Shown: in pieces, positions 1-8,775 of the stretch
Position numbering within the stretch: position 1 is the stretch's first letter
Layout of the letters: each line of letters begins with the position of its first letter
Assembly (NCBI RefSeq): GCF_001612825.1
Contig: NZ_BDBE01000013.1
Coordinates: 1 to 64,000, forward strand
Length of the DNA stretch: 64,000 bases
Source of the DNA: Nocardia caishijiensis NBRC 108228
Lineage (GTDB): Bacteria; Actinomycetota; Actinomycetes; Mycobacteriales; Mycobacteriaceae
Direction of reading: 5' to 3'
The notes under the pieces: model-generated
What the model saw: only the letters and a program-made list of their open reading frames with translations
What the model was told of the DNA's origin: nothing
The model's database searches: none
Program-made: the position numbers and the translations under genes

Positions 1-21
1 AACAAACACAGCCCAATACCT

Positions 22-115
22 TTGTGGTGCACAAAACACCCAGGTAGTTCCGCGCTGTGGTATTCACAAAACCCGAGGTAGTGCGGCTGTGGTGCACAAA
101 CCCGAGGTAGTGCGG
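22..115. repeat. Three imperfect tandem copies of a ~30-bp unit
   Basis: Three consecutive units (about 22-54, 55-86 and 87-115) share the core CTGTGGT(n)CACAAA followed by CCGAGGTAGTGCGG. The last two are nearly identical apart from a 3-bp length difference. No open frame fits them. They lie just beyond the hairpin downstream of the protease gene. They could be the edge of a dispersed repeat family or a decayed mobile-element end. Function unknown. Confidence 0.6.
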
Positions 116-140
116 CGAGGCACTCTCGACTCCACCCCCC

Positions 141-190
141 AACACGACGTAAGGCCGGTAGCGAGATAGCTACCGGCCTTACGTCGTGTT
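141..190 (-). terminator. Perfect 22-bp-arm inverted repeat, probable terminator
   Basis: Bases 141-162 and 169-190 are exact reverse complements, separated by a 6-base loop (GAGATA). The stem core is AAGGCCGGTAGC/GCTACCGGCCTT. It begins about 30 bases past the stop codon of the minus-strand protease gene. There is no long T tract, which is common for actinobacterial hairpin terminators. It is unusually long and perfect for a plain terminator, so a role as a protein-binding or recombination site is possible. Confidence 0.6.
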
Positions 191-218
191 CAGGGCATGC
201 TCACTGCCCGCCCGGGCA

Positions 219-1538
219 TCAGTTCGTACGAACCGCCACGCCGGGGTTGTCCGACAGCACCACGCTCAGCGGCTGGGCGAAGAGCTGGGGGGTGTCGCCT
301 GTGATGGCGCCGATGATGTTGGGGATCTCGCAGATCGGGTAGTCGGCGACCGACGACGCGCTGGAGATGCCGAGGGCCAGGCGGCCGGTGACGATCGCAC
401 CGCCGGAGTCGCCGGGCAGCGCGCAGATGTTGGCGGAGAAGCTCTGCGTGAGCTGACGGTCGCCGACCTGCACGGTCTGGTCGACACCGTTGACGATGCC
501 GCAGCTGAACCCGGTCCGCGAACCCGACTTGCACACGGGCGCGCCGACCACGGGGATGCCGACGCCGTCGACGGCGATGGGGGCCGCGCCGGGCACGGTG
601 ACGAGGTTGTTCTCGAAGCGGGCGCGGGCGTTGTCGTTCACCCGGATGATCGAGTAGTCCTGCTCGCCGAGGATGGACTTCTGGAAGGTGCCGAGCTGGG
701 CGCCCGCGCGGTCACCGTTCAGCTCGTACACGGCGGCGGCGGAACCGGTGCCCGCCGACTCGAGGTCGGGGTTGCAGTGGCCCGCGGAGATGTTGATGAC
801 GTTGCCGGAACGGTCGGTGCCGTTGAAACCGAACGAGCAGCGCAGCGAGCTGTTGCCCGCGATGGAGGCGTAGCCCTGGCCACCGGCGATCGGGCCGGTG
901 CCGTTGCCCGCGACGGGGGTGGCGTCGAGGGCCACCTTCTCACCGGCCACCGGCGGCGCGGTGACGACGACGCGCGCCGGGTCGATGAAGCTGGGCAGCG
1001 GCAGCCCGGCCTGGTCGACGCGCACGGCGATGGCGTTGTTCACGGTGTCGATGACGACGCCACGCACGAGGTTGGCGATCTCCGGCGGCGCGGCGGCCAG
1101 CCAGTTCTCGAACGCGGTCTTCTCACCGCGCAGCATGGATTCGCTCTTGGCGACGTTGCGCACCTCGAAACCGGCCGACTCGGCGGCGGCCCTGGCTTCG
1201 TCGGCGCCGGGACCGTGGGCCAGCGCGACGACGGCGTTGCCCTGGTCGTTGAGCCAGGAACCGGCGAACACCTGCGGGAACTGACGCTGCGCGGTGGTGG
1301 CGAACGCGGCGACCTGCTGGGCCTCGTCGGCGCGACGCAGGTATTCCTGCGGGGACAGCTTCAGGTCGCGGCTCACGGCCTCGATCAGCTGGGCGGGCAG
1401 GTCGACGGCGGGTTCGGCGTCGGCTACTGCCATCGTCGGTCCGAACAGCAGAATCGCCGCCGAGGCGGCGATCACGGACTTGCGAGCTCGTCTCGAGCTT
1501 CGTGCGAGGGGGGCGCGACCCATACGTGGCAGGAGCAT
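219..1538 (-). CDS. Secreted S1-family serine protease (pro-enzyme)
   Basis: Chymotrypsin/alpha-lytic-type serine protease. Numbering from the ATG at 1538 (439 aa), the catalytic triad is His254 in the SAGHC motif, Asp294 in QDYSIIRVN and Ser378 in PGDSGG. An Arg-rich N-terminus followed by the hydrophobic stretch SVIAASAAILLFG and an Ala-rich cleavage region is a typical signal peptide, so the enzyme should be exported. Residues of about 45-225 form a propeptide, as in the streptogrisin/alpha-lytic group. The protein is paralogous to the neighbour at 1629-2990, on the same strand 90 bases upstream. The start is uncertain: a GTG at 1601 and an ATG at 1523 are in frame, and no start has a convincing ribosome site. 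The substrate cannot be read from sequence. Confidence 0.85.
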   Translation of the reverse strand: MLLPRMGRAPLARSSRRARKSVIAASAAILLFGPTMAVADAEPAVDLPAQLIEAVSRDLKLSPQEYLRRADEAQQVAAFATTAQRQFPQVFAGSWLNDQGNAVVALAHGPGADEARAAAESAGFEVRNVAKSESMLRGEKTAFENWLAAAPPEIANLVRGVVIDTVNNAIAVRVDQAGLPLPSFIDPARVVVTAPPVAGEKVALDATPVAGNGTGPIAGGQGYASIAGNSSLRCSFGFNGTDRSGNVINISAGHCNPDLESAGTGSAAAVYELNGDRAGAQLGTFQKSILGEQDYSIIRVNDNARARFENNLVTVPGAAPIAVDGVGIPVVGAPVCKSGSRTGFSCGIVNGVDQTVQVGDRQLTQSFSANICALPGDSGGAIVTGRLALGISSASSVADYPICEIPNIIGAITGDTPQLFAQPLSVVLSDNPGVAVRTN

Positions 1539-1628
1539 GATCGAACTATATGGGCTCGGACCGGTTATGCCTACTCGGACCGGGCAAGAGATTTCACTCA
1601 CCCGGTCCGTTCGGTGATTCGTCGGGTA

Positions 1629-2990
1629 CTAGCGCGCGTTGGGGTTGGTACGCACCATGATTCCGCTGCCGAGACCGCCACCGGAGTTGGCCTCGATGTC
1701 GGCCAGGATCGGCCGGATCGGGACGCCGAGGGTCGCGGTGCCACCGAAGGGCGCGAGCTGGGTGTTGGCCTCGGTGCAGTTGGGTGCCTCGGCGGCGTTG
1801 GAGCCGCTGGTGATGCCGAGCGCGAGGGTGCCCGACACGATCGCGCCGCCGCTGTCACCGCCGAGGGTGCAGGCGCTGGTGGCGAAACCTCGGATCGTCT
1901 TGCTGACACCTTCGGCGGTGAACAGCTGGGTCTCCACGTGGTCGGCCGACACGAAACCACAGGTGAAGGTGGACGACTGACCGGTCTTGCAGACCGGCGC
2001 ACCGGTCACCGGATCGGCGGTGCCGGTGATGGCGAGGGTGGTGCCGTTGGCGCCGCGCACGCGGGCCTGGTCCATGCCCGCGTTCACCGCGCGCTCGTTG
2101 AGCTTGATGACGGAGTAGTCCAGCGCGCCCGGCCCGCCGAGCACGGACATGGCGAACTGGCCGACCTCGGGGCTGTTGGGGATATCGCGCACGTTCGGCA
2201 CGTACACCGCGGCCGGAGTGCCGTGGTCGACATTCGGATTGCAGTGTCCCGCGGAGATGTTCAGCGCGTTGCCCGCCGCGTCGGTGCTGGCGAAACCGAA
2301 CGAGCACACATCGACACCGCGCAGATCGGCGTCGTGCAGGTCCTTGGCGGCGGTGATGTAGGTGTCGCCACCCATCGGACGGTTGACGACCTCGCCGCCG
2401 CCGCCCGGGGTGATGACCACCTTGATGGTGGCGATCAGCGTCGGCAGGTTCAGCAGATGGCCGGTGCTGGAATTGGCGACGTTGAGCACGATCTGGCTGT
2501 TGAGCACGTCGATCGCGATCGAGCTGATCGGCGCGGAGATCTCCCTCGGCAGGGTCGAGATCCACTGACTCAGTTGCAGCAGAGCGCCTTCCAGACCGCT
2601 GGCCGAGATCGGGGCCAGGTGCGTCTGGTAGCCGTCGGCGGCGGCGAGGCGGCCGGTCTCGGCATCGGTCACCGCGACAACGGCTTTGCCCTCGGGCGTG
2701 AGCCAGGCACCGGCGAAGGTGTCGGGGTTCTCGGCGCGGAAGTCGGCGGCGTAGGCGCGCAGCTCCTGGGCGCGCGCGGCGCGGTCGAGGTATTCGGTCG
2801 GGCTCATGCCGAGGTCGCGCGAGATGGCTGTCACCAGTTCGGCGGGTAGGGCGTCAGCCGAAAGCTGCTGCGGCGCAGCGGGTTGCGCGGTAGCGAAACC
2901 GGAGCCGAGCAGAGGGGCGAGAAGAACGGTCGCGGCGAACCCGGCGGAGGCTGCCTTGACCGCGGCGCGACGCGCCACCAACTTGCGCAT
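1629..2990 (-). CDS. Secreted S1-family serine protease (pro-enzyme), paralogue
   Basis: 453 aa. The first ~36 residues are a clear signal peptide (MRKLVARRAAVKAASAGFAA, then a hydrophobic core and an Ala-rich cleavage site). A propeptide runs to about residue 225. The catalytic domain has His249 (SAGHC), Asp291 (DYSVIKLN) and Ser380 (GGDSGG), plus Cys pairs suitable for extracellular disulphides. The GAAGGGA ribosome site upstream of the ATG supports this start. It shares the pro-region pattern LVTAISRDLGMSPTEYLDRA with the downstream protease, which has LIEAVSRDLKLSPQEYLRRA, so the two are tandem duplicates. Family assignment is strong. Target and regulation are unknown, although the pair lies directly downstream of the Hsp70-like/IniR cluster on the same strand. 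Confidence 0.88.
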   Translation of the reverse strand: MRKLVARRAAVKAASAGFAATVLLAPLLGSGFATAQPAAPQQLSADALPAELVTAISRDLGMSPTEYLDRAARAQELRAYAADFRAENPDTFAGAWLTPEGKAVVAVTDAETGRLAAADGYQTHLAPISASGLEGALLQLSQWISTLPREISAPISSIAIDVLNSQIVLNVANSSTGHLLNLPTLIATIKVVITPGGGGEVVNRPMGGDTYITAAKDLHDADLRGVDVCSFGFASTDAAGNALNISAGHCNPNVDHGTPAAVYVPNVRDIPNSPEVGQFAMSVLGGPGALDYSVIKLNERAVNAGMDQARVRGANGTTLAITGTADPVTGAPVCKTGQSSTFTCGFVSADHVETQLFTAEGVSKTIRGFATSACTLGGDSGGAIVSGTLALGITSGSNAAEAPNCTEANTQLAPFGGTATLGVPIRPILADIEANSGGGLGSGIMVRTNPNAR

Positions 2991-3089
2991 GAAATCCCTT
3001 CGTCACCGAACGAGTGACCGAGACCACCGCCGGCGGCGGGTATGTCGGTCAGCGCATCACTCTAAGGCACGCCCGGCGATGGGGTGCGG

Positions 3090-4208
3090 TTACCCGCTAC
3101 CAGCTTCGGTTTTGCGCCAGCCGGGGATCTCGAGCGGCGGCGGGAGCTCGCCGGGCTGCCTGGGCTGGAACGGGAACGGCCGGGTGGTCGTGGTTCGGCT
3201 CGGCGCGGACGGGGTGGTGGTCGTCGCCGGGGGCGGCGTCGTCGACGTGGGCGCCTCGGTGGTGGTCGGCTCTTCGGTGGTCGTCGTCGGATCCGGGGTG
3301 GTCGTGACGACCGGTTCCGCACTGGTCGTCGCCGGTGGCGGCGGAGCGAGCACAGGGGTCGGCGCCGGGTGCTGTGTCGTTTCCGAATGCGCGTCCGAGA
3401 TGGTCGGCGGCTCGGTCGGTTCGGTGCCGCGCAGCACCACCGACACCGCGATACCACCGAGCACCAGCCCGATCAGCGCGGCGCCCGCGATCAGCAGCGG
3501 TGTCTTCGTCCTGGCCGGAGCGGGTGCGGCAACCGGGGCCGGTGGCGGCGCGGTGACGGCCATCGCCTTGGTGGGATGCTGCACCGGCAGCGCCGCCGAA
3601 TAGGCCTGCGCGACCACCACGGGTGGCTCGACGGCGGGCATCACATCGGTCTTCACCAGGGAGTTCTCGGTGACGATCGGGTCGGGCGGTGTCGCACCGG
3701 CCGGGGTGGCCAGCACCGCGACCAGCGCGGCCTCGGCCGCCGACGACGCGAACGCCTTCCCCGGCTCGACGCCTTCGGCGGGCTGGGGCAGCTCGTCCTC
3801 ACCCAGCAACGCCACCGATTTCAGACCAAGGTAGTCCAGCGCCTCACGGACGCCGCGCACCACCTCCGGCGACCACTGCGCCGGATGCGTCGCGTAGAAC
3901 TCGGCCGGGCCGCTCAGGTGCTCGGTGGTGAGATCGATGAGGCAGAACATGGCCGTGGCCAGCAGATCCTCGGCGCGATAGGCCTCGCCGCCGTCGACGT
4001 CGACACCGGCGGGGTCGCCGATCGCGCGGACGAAGCCGGAGATCGCGTGCGCGTGCCCGGACAGTGGCGCGTCGCCGAGGGCGGCGTCGCCGTCGTCGGA
4101 CATGTGCAGCACCGACGACCGCTCGACGAAATGCTTCGACCCGTCGTCGATGACCACCGCGGCGACACACTCGTCGTCGGCGATGCGCAAGCCGACTCCA
4201 GTGGCCAT
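3090..4208 (-). CDS. Truncated Hsp70-like N-domain with membrane segment and Thr/Pro stalk
   Basis: 372 aa. Residues 1-150 resemble the start of the full Hsp70-like protein at 6731-8539: ISGFVRAIGDPAGVDV aligns with IEGFLARVGDPVRMLA, and FYATHPAQWSPEVVRGV with VACHPGWWTDDQVQAV. The chain then leaves the Hsp70 fold, so the phosphate-binding and second-lobe motifs are missing. One transmembrane helix follows (LLIAGAALIGLVLGGIAVSV, about residue 240), then an outer tail rich in Thr, Pro, Ser and Glu that resembles a cell-wall-spanning stalk. The ATG is preceded by GAGAGGT. It lies 51 bases after the regulator gene in the same orientation. ATPase activity is unlikely. A sensor or partner role for the other Hsp70-like protein is inference. 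Confidence 0.65.
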   Translation of the reverse strand: MATGVGLRIADDECVAAVVIDDGSKHFVERSSVLHMSDDGDAALGDAPLSGHAHAISGFVRAIGDPAGVDVDGGEAYRAEDLLATAMFCLIDLTTEHLSGPAEFYATHPAQWSPEVVRGVREALDYLGLKSVALLGEDELPQPAEGVEPGKAFASSAAEAALVAVLATPAGATPPDPIVTENSLVKTDVMPAVEPPVVVAQAYSAALPVQHPTKAMAVTAPPPAPVAAPAPARTKTPLLIAGAALIGLVLGGIAVSVVLRGTEPTEPPTISDAHSETTQHPAPTPVLAPPPPATTSAEPVVTTTPDPTTTTEEPTTTEAPTSTTPPPATTTTPSAPSRTTTTRPFPFQPRQPGELPPPLEIPGWRKTEAGSG

Positions 4209-4259
4209 CCGGTTACCTCTCGCTTCGACGTCCGTGGTGGGCGGCGGCGAGTCCGGCGG

Positions 4260-6734
4260 TCACACCAGGAGTGAACCGTGTCCCATCGCGCGCAGCATCG
4301 ACAATAATTCCGATCGTGAGCGTGCGCCTATCCGGCGTCGGATACGCGCCACGTGATGCTCCACGGTCTTGGCGGAAATGTACAGCCGCGCGCCGATCTC
4401 CCGGTAGGTGAGACCGAGCAGCACCAGCTCGGCGACCTCGCGTTCGCGATCGCTGAGCGCGCGCTGCTCGATCGCGGGCGGCTGACCCGATGCCGCTTCG
4501 TCGCCGGTCTTGGCCGGTTCGGGGCGGGCGGGGATACGCACCGAACGGGCCAGTTTCAGCAGGGCGCTGGCGGCGGCGGGGTCGTCGATCACGCGGGCGG
4601 TGTCACCGGCGAGCCGGGCGCCGTCGAAGGTGTGGCCCTGGTGGGCCAGGGCCAGGACCGCGTTGTGCACGGCGGTCAGGTCGACCTGACCGCGCAGCAC
4701 CAGCAGCCAGGTGCGGCCCGCGTCGGCCAGGACGGCGGCATGCGGGTCGCCGTCGGCGGCGGCGTTCTTCAGTGCGTGCGCGTGCGGCAGCAACTGCTGG
4801 GGCGAGGACTTGGCGATCGCGGCCTGCACCCCGTACCAGTGGAAGGCGTTGGTCCAGGCGGGTGCGCGACCGAGGCGGCGCAGCAGCGCGGTGGCGGACT
4901 CGACGAGCGGCTGGATGCGGCCCTCGTCGCGCAGTTGGATTCCGGCCAACCACAGTTCGCCGATGGGAAGCAGGCTCAGGAGGTCGACGTCGACCTCGTC
5001 GAACAGCGGGAAGGCGGCGGTCCAGGCGGTGTGCAGTGCCTGGGCGTCACCGCTGCGGCGGGCCAGGCCGACCGCGAGGGCGTGCGCGAGCAGGCGGTCG
5101 CGCGGAGCGAGAGACGCGAGGTCGATCCCGGCAACGGTCTCGGCGGCCTTGCATTCGTCGCCGATGCGCAACGCGGTCCAGGCCGCGAGCACGCCGAGCT
5201 GGTTGCCCTCGCCGTCGGCGGCGCGGATCGCGTCGTCGGCGCGGCGTGGTTCGCCCGCGCTCAGGCTGAGCAGGGCGCCGACGGTCACCGCGCTGCACGG
5301 CGTGGTGCCGGTGCCGTCGGTGCGCGCGGCCTGGACCAGTGCCGAGATCGCGGCGGCGGTGGTCGCGCCGTGCGGGTCGAGGGAGGTGAGCAGGGCGTTC
5401 GCGATGAGCCTCGCCCCGGCACCGGCCTGGGTGGGCGGCCAGTGTTCGGCGTCGGCCGCGGCTTCCTCGGCGGCGGCGCTGTCGCCGGAGAGGGCGAGCA
5501 CCGTCGCCGCGACCGCCCAGTCGGCGCCGACCCGGTGCGCCCCGAGCCAGCGGTAGAGGGCGGCGGCCCGGCTCACCAGGCCGCGTCGGGTGAGCACGCT
5601 CGCGCAGATGCGGACGGCGGCCGCGAGTTCGGCGGTGTCGACATCGGCGCCGTCGAGCAGCGGTTCGGCCAGTCGGAGGGCGGTGGCGTCGTCGCCAGCT
5701 TTCGCGGCGGCTTCGGCCCAGGCGAGGGTGACCCGACGCGGATCGGTGCCTGCCGCGACGGCCGCCGCGTAGTAGCGGGCGGCATCGGGTCGCTGCTGTC
5801 GCGCGGCCGCGCAGAGGAATTCGGCGAGGCGTTCGTCGCGGACACCGGACTCGGCCAGCAGCAGCCCGGTGTGGTCGCGCAGCAGACCCGCGTCGAGTCG
5901 AGTGTCGAGGAGCCTGCGCTGCACGGCGACGAACCGGCGATCGCCCAGCAACAGTCGCAGTTGGGGAACGGCCGCGCTCAGCAACAGGTCGGCATCGGTG
6001 ACGAGCGCGCTCGCCCTGGCCCGTGCCAGCAGGTCGTCGGCCACCGGCAGGTCCACGCCGAGCACCTCGGCGAGCTCACCCGCGTCCAGACCGGTTCCGG
6101 TCGCCGCGACGACGAGGGTGTCGAGCAGCGCGGGGTCCGAACCCGCCAATTGCGAACGGGCCCAACCCGACAGCGCCGCGTCGACGGCGGGCAGACCGGC
6201 GTCGAGCTTGGCCTGACCCGCTGCCCGCAGGGCCGCGACCACACCGCCGTGGATGCCCGCGGTCTGGGTGTGGATGTGGTTGACCAGCGGACGCGGCACT
6301 GTGACCCCGAGTTCGCGGGCGAAGGAACCGATCTCACCGCAGCCGAGGCCGCGGATCTCGATCAGCCGTCCCTGCCTGGCGATCGCGTCGCTCAGGGCGC
6401 GCAGCTGAGGGTGGTGTGGACGCGGCTGGGTGGCGCAGATGAGCGAACGGGCACCGGATTCCACCTCCGCGCGTAGCGCGTCGAGTTCGGCGGGCGCGAG
6501 GTCGTGCAGGTCGTCGGCGATGACGACGGCGCCGTTGTCGGCCGGTTCGGGAGTCCGGCCGATCACGGCGGCGCCGCGACCGCGCAGCCGACGACGCACA
6601 GCGTCGAGCAACACCGACTTGCCGGTACCGGAGCGACCCGACAGCAACAGCACGACCGGCTGGTCGGTGGCGGTGTCGACGGCTCGCAGGATCTCACGGG
6701 CATAGGGCACTGTGTCGAGCGCGATGGAGCTCAA
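4260..6734 (-). CDS. iniR: IniR-like ATPase / LuxR-type transcriptional regulator
   Basis: 824 aa. An N-terminal AAA/STAND-type ATPase domain has a Walker A at about residues 33-40 (SGRSGTGKS) and a Walker B (VVIADDLHD) near residue 72. A long helical, TPR-like Ala/Leu-rich middle follows. The C-terminal LuxR-type helix-turn-helix (LSDREREVAELVLLGLTYRE, then AKTVEHHVARIRRRIG) occupies the last ~65 residues. Length, domain order and position beside iniB match M. tuberculosis Rv0339c (IniR), the activator of iniBAC. The probable start is a TTG overlapping the stop of the upstream Hsp70-like gene (TTGA), so the two are translationally coupled. It probably activates the divergent iniB promoter. 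The inducing ligand cannot be seen in the sequence. Confidence 0.82.
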   Translation of the reverse strand: MSSIALDTVPYAREILRAVDTATDQPVVLLLSGRSGTGKSVLLDAVRRRLRGRGAAVIGRTPEPADNGAVVIADDLHDLAPAELDALRAEVESGARSLICATQPRPHHPQLRALSDAIARQGRLIEIRGLGCGEIGSFARELGVTVPRPLVNHIHTQTAGIHGGVVAALRAAGQAKLDAGLPAVDAALSGWARSQLAGSDPALLDTLVVAATGTGLDAGELAEVLGVDLPVADDLLARARASALVTDADLLLSAAVPQLRLLLGDRRFVAVQRRLLDTRLDAGLLRDHTGLLLAESGVRDERLAEFLCAAARQQRPDAARYYAAAVAAGTDPRRVTLAWAEAAAKAGDDATALRLAEPLLDGADVDTAELAAAVRICASVLTRRGLVSRAAALYRWLGAHRVGADWAVAATVLALSGDSAAAEEAAADAEHWPPTQAGAGARLIANALLTSLDPHGATTAAAISALVQAARTDGTGTTPCSAVTVGALLSLSAGEPRRADDAIRAADGEGNQLGVLAAWTALRIGDECKAAETVAGIDLASLAPRDRLLAHALAVGLARRSGDAQALHTAWTAAFPLFDEVDVDLLSLLPIGELWLAGIQLRDEGRIQPLVESATALLRRLGRAPAWTNAFHWYGVQAAIAKSSPQQLLPHAHALKNAAADGDPHAAVLADAGRTWLLVLRGQVDLTAVHNAVLALAHQGHTFDGARLAGDTARVIDDPAAASALLKLARSVRIPARPEPAKTGDEAASGQPPAIEQRALSDREREVAELVLLGLTYREIGARLYISAKTVEHHVARIRRRIGARSRSELLSMLRAMGHGSLLV

Positions 6735-8539
6735 TTGCCGCCTCCGAGTAGCTCACCGGGCAGTTTCGTGACGCCGCCGACGGTGCCCTCCACCACCTCG
6801 CCCGCGCCGTCGAGCACCTGGCCCGGGACCGCGCCGACATTCGGCACGCTCGGCGCCTGCGGAACCGGCGGGGTATAGGGCGCCGGTTGTTGCGGGGCGG
6901 GTTGTTGCGGGGCCGGTTGTTGAGGTGCGGGCTGCTGGGGGGCGGGTGACGGTGGTGCCGGTGCCTGCGGTGCGGGGGCTTGCTGCGCGGGCTGCTGCTG
7001 TTGGGCCGGTTGCTGCTGGACGGGCGCGCCGCCGCCGGACTGCTGCTGGGTCGCCGGACCCGCGGCCCCGGGCTGCGGCGTGCCCGCCGCGTTCACCGGA
7101 GCGGCCGGGGTGACGGTGCCAGGAATCGGCTGACCCGTCGCATCCAGCAGGGGAGCGCCAGGAACCGGCTGACCGTTCGCGTCGACGGTCGGCGTACCGA
7201 CCACCGGCTTGCCGTTCGCGTCGAAGGTGGCGATCGGTGCGACCGCCTGCCTCGGCCCGCTGTTCTTCGGCGCGGCCTCGGTGGGGTTCACCGTCGACGA
7301 ATCCGGGGTGCTCGGCGTCGCGAACTGCGGGGACATCGCCAAGGTGCCCGCGGTGAGCGCGCCGAACACGGCGACCGCCGCGCCGACGACCGCCAACCGC
7401 TTGCCGGTGACCACCTTCTTCGGCGGGGTTTCGTCGTCGACGACGGGCAGGGTCTTGTCGAGGGAGACCGGGGCGAGCTCCTCGGTCGCGGTCGGCGCCT
7501 CGATGGGCAGCACCAGCGGGGTGGACTCGGCCGCGCGCAGATCGGCGGCCAGTTCGGCAGCGCCCGCCGCGCTCGCCGTGGCCGGGTCGGCACACGCGAC
7601 GACCGGCAACGCGAATTCCGCGGACACCAGCTCCGCGACCAGCGGCATCTGCGCGCCGCCACCGCTCAACAGGACCGCGGTGACGTCGGCGAACTGGATG
7701 CCCGCCCGGTCGACGGCCTCGCGCACCAGGTCGAGGGAATCCTGTACGCGGCCGCGCAACAGGTCCTCCAGTTCGTGGCGGACGATACGCACGGTCGCGG
7801 CGTCGCCGAGCTCGCCGACCTCGACCACGGTGGCGGTATCGAGCGACAGTTCTTCCTTGGCCAGGCGCGCGCGCTCGCGCAGGGCGGCCAGCTCGCTCTC
7901 CACGGCCGGATCGAACGGGTCGAACTCCCGCTCGCCCAACGCGTGCGAGAGCACATAGCGCATTGTCAGCAAATCGAATTCCGAGCCCGCGATCTCCGTG
8001 TCGTGCGGCGGGGTGGCCAGCAGTCCCGACTTCTCGCCGGTGCGGACGACGGAGACGGTCAGGCCGCTCGCGCCGAGGTCGTAGACGATCATCGCGCCCT
8101 CGTCGAGCAGGCCGCGCTCGGCCTCGTAGCGGCGGATCACGGCGACCGGTTCGGGGACGAGGACCACCGCGTCGGCGCCCGCGTCGTCGAGCGACGAACG
8201 CACCGCCTGCACTTGGTCATCCGTCCACCAGCCGGGGTGGCACGCCACCGCCGTCGGCTCGCCGTCAACCTGGGCGGCGACCTCGTCGATCAGCCGGGTG
8301 GTGGCAGTGGCGACCAGGTCGGCCGCCGCATGCGACGAGCCGTCCTCGGCCAGCATTCGCACCGGGTCACCGACCCGCGCCAGGAAACCTTCGATCACCA
8401 CCGCCGGACCGGCCGTGGCTACTTCTACCGCACTGGGTCGCTGGACAACCGCGACGGGTTCACCACCATCGGCCGCCGTCGCGACGGCAACTGAACGGGA
8501 TGCACCGACGGTGATGCCGAGCGCGAGACCGAATGTCAT
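6731..8539 (-). CDS. Membrane-anchored Hsp70-like ATPase with Pro/Gln-rich outer tail
   Basis: 602 aa. Residues 1-335 are an actin/Hsp70-type ATPase domain with the phosphate-2 motif (IVYDLGASGLTVSVVR, near 155) and the adenosine motif (AVLLSGGGAQMPLVAEL, near 290). No Hsp70 peptide-binding domain follows. Instead there is one transmembrane helix (LAVVGAAVAVFGALTAGTLA, about residue 390) and a tail with imperfect DANGQPVPGxP-type repeats, runs of QQPAP and a Val/Gly-rich C-terminus. ATPase inside and unstructured tail outside the membrane is the natural topology. It is the first gene of a minus-strand operon with iniR and lies divergent from iniB. ATG at 8539 with an upstream GAGG. A role in sensing envelope state and signalling to IniR is inference. 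Confidence 0.75.
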   Translation of the reverse strand: MTFGLALGITVGASRSVAVATAADGGEPVAVVQRPSAVEVATAGPAVVIEGFLARVGDPVRMLAEDGSSHAAADLVATATTRLIDEVAAQVDGEPTAVACHPGWWTDDQVQAVRSSLDDAGADAVVLVPEPVAVIRRYEAERGLLDEGAMIVYDLGASGLTVSVVRTGEKSGLLATPPHDTEIAGSEFDLLTMRYVLSHALGEREFDPFDPAVESELAALRERARLAKEELSLDTATVVEVGELGDAATVRIVRHELEDLLRGRVQDSLDLVREAVDRAGIQFADVTAVLLSGGGAQMPLVAELVSAEFALPVVACADPATASAAGAAELAADLRAAESTPLVLPIEAPTATEELAPVSLDKTLPVVDDETPPKKVVTGKRLAVVGAAVAVFGALTAGTLAMSPQFATPSTPDSSTVNPTEAAPKNSGPRQAVAPIATFDANGKPVVGTPTVDANGQPVPGAPLLDATGQPIPGTVTPAAPVNAAGTPQPGAAGPATQQQSGGGAPVQQQPAQQQQPAQQAPAPQAPAPPSPAPQQPAPQQPAPQQPAPQQPAPYTPPVPQAPSVPNVGAVPGQVLDGAGEVVEGTVGGVTKLPGELLGGGN

Positions 8540-8775
8540 CAGGGAACCTCTGCAGACGCGTGAGCACGGAGACCATCGAGAGAGCTATCTCGATTGTCGG
8601 TTGCTGACGGTCTGCTGTTACCGCCGCACACGGCAACAACGGGGCCGATCCCCTAACGGCCCTCGATCCCCTAACGGGCACCCCATCCGAGGGATAGGGA
8701 TTTGCCCCGTTACGAGGGGGTGCCCATCGGTCATAGCTTCGAAACATCTTGCCGATCCCGGAGGAGCTGATTCCG
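8540..8775. promoter_or_regulatory. Divergent control region between the Hsp70-like/iniR operon and iniB
   Basis: This 236-bp gap separates two outward-facing operons. It holds an exact 14-bp direct repeat (CGATCCCCTAACGG at 8646-8659 and 8664-8677, centre spacing 18 bp). TAACGGG (8672-8678) recurs inverted as CCCGTTA (8706-8712), and GGGCACCCC (8676-8684) recurs inverted as GGGGTGCCC (8717-8725). These symmetrical elements are good candidates for IniR or other regulator binding. A strong ribosome site (GGAGGAG, 8760-8766) sits 9 bases before the iniB ATG. The stretch CGGTCATAGCTTCGAAACA (8728-8746) resembles a stretch upstream of the second iniB copy. The exact -10/-35 boxes could not be fixed. 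Confidence 0.55.

Noticed and set aside
186..2849. An 887-codon plus-strand frame across both protease genes
   Set aside because: It is the antisense of two clear proteases with complete catalytic triads.
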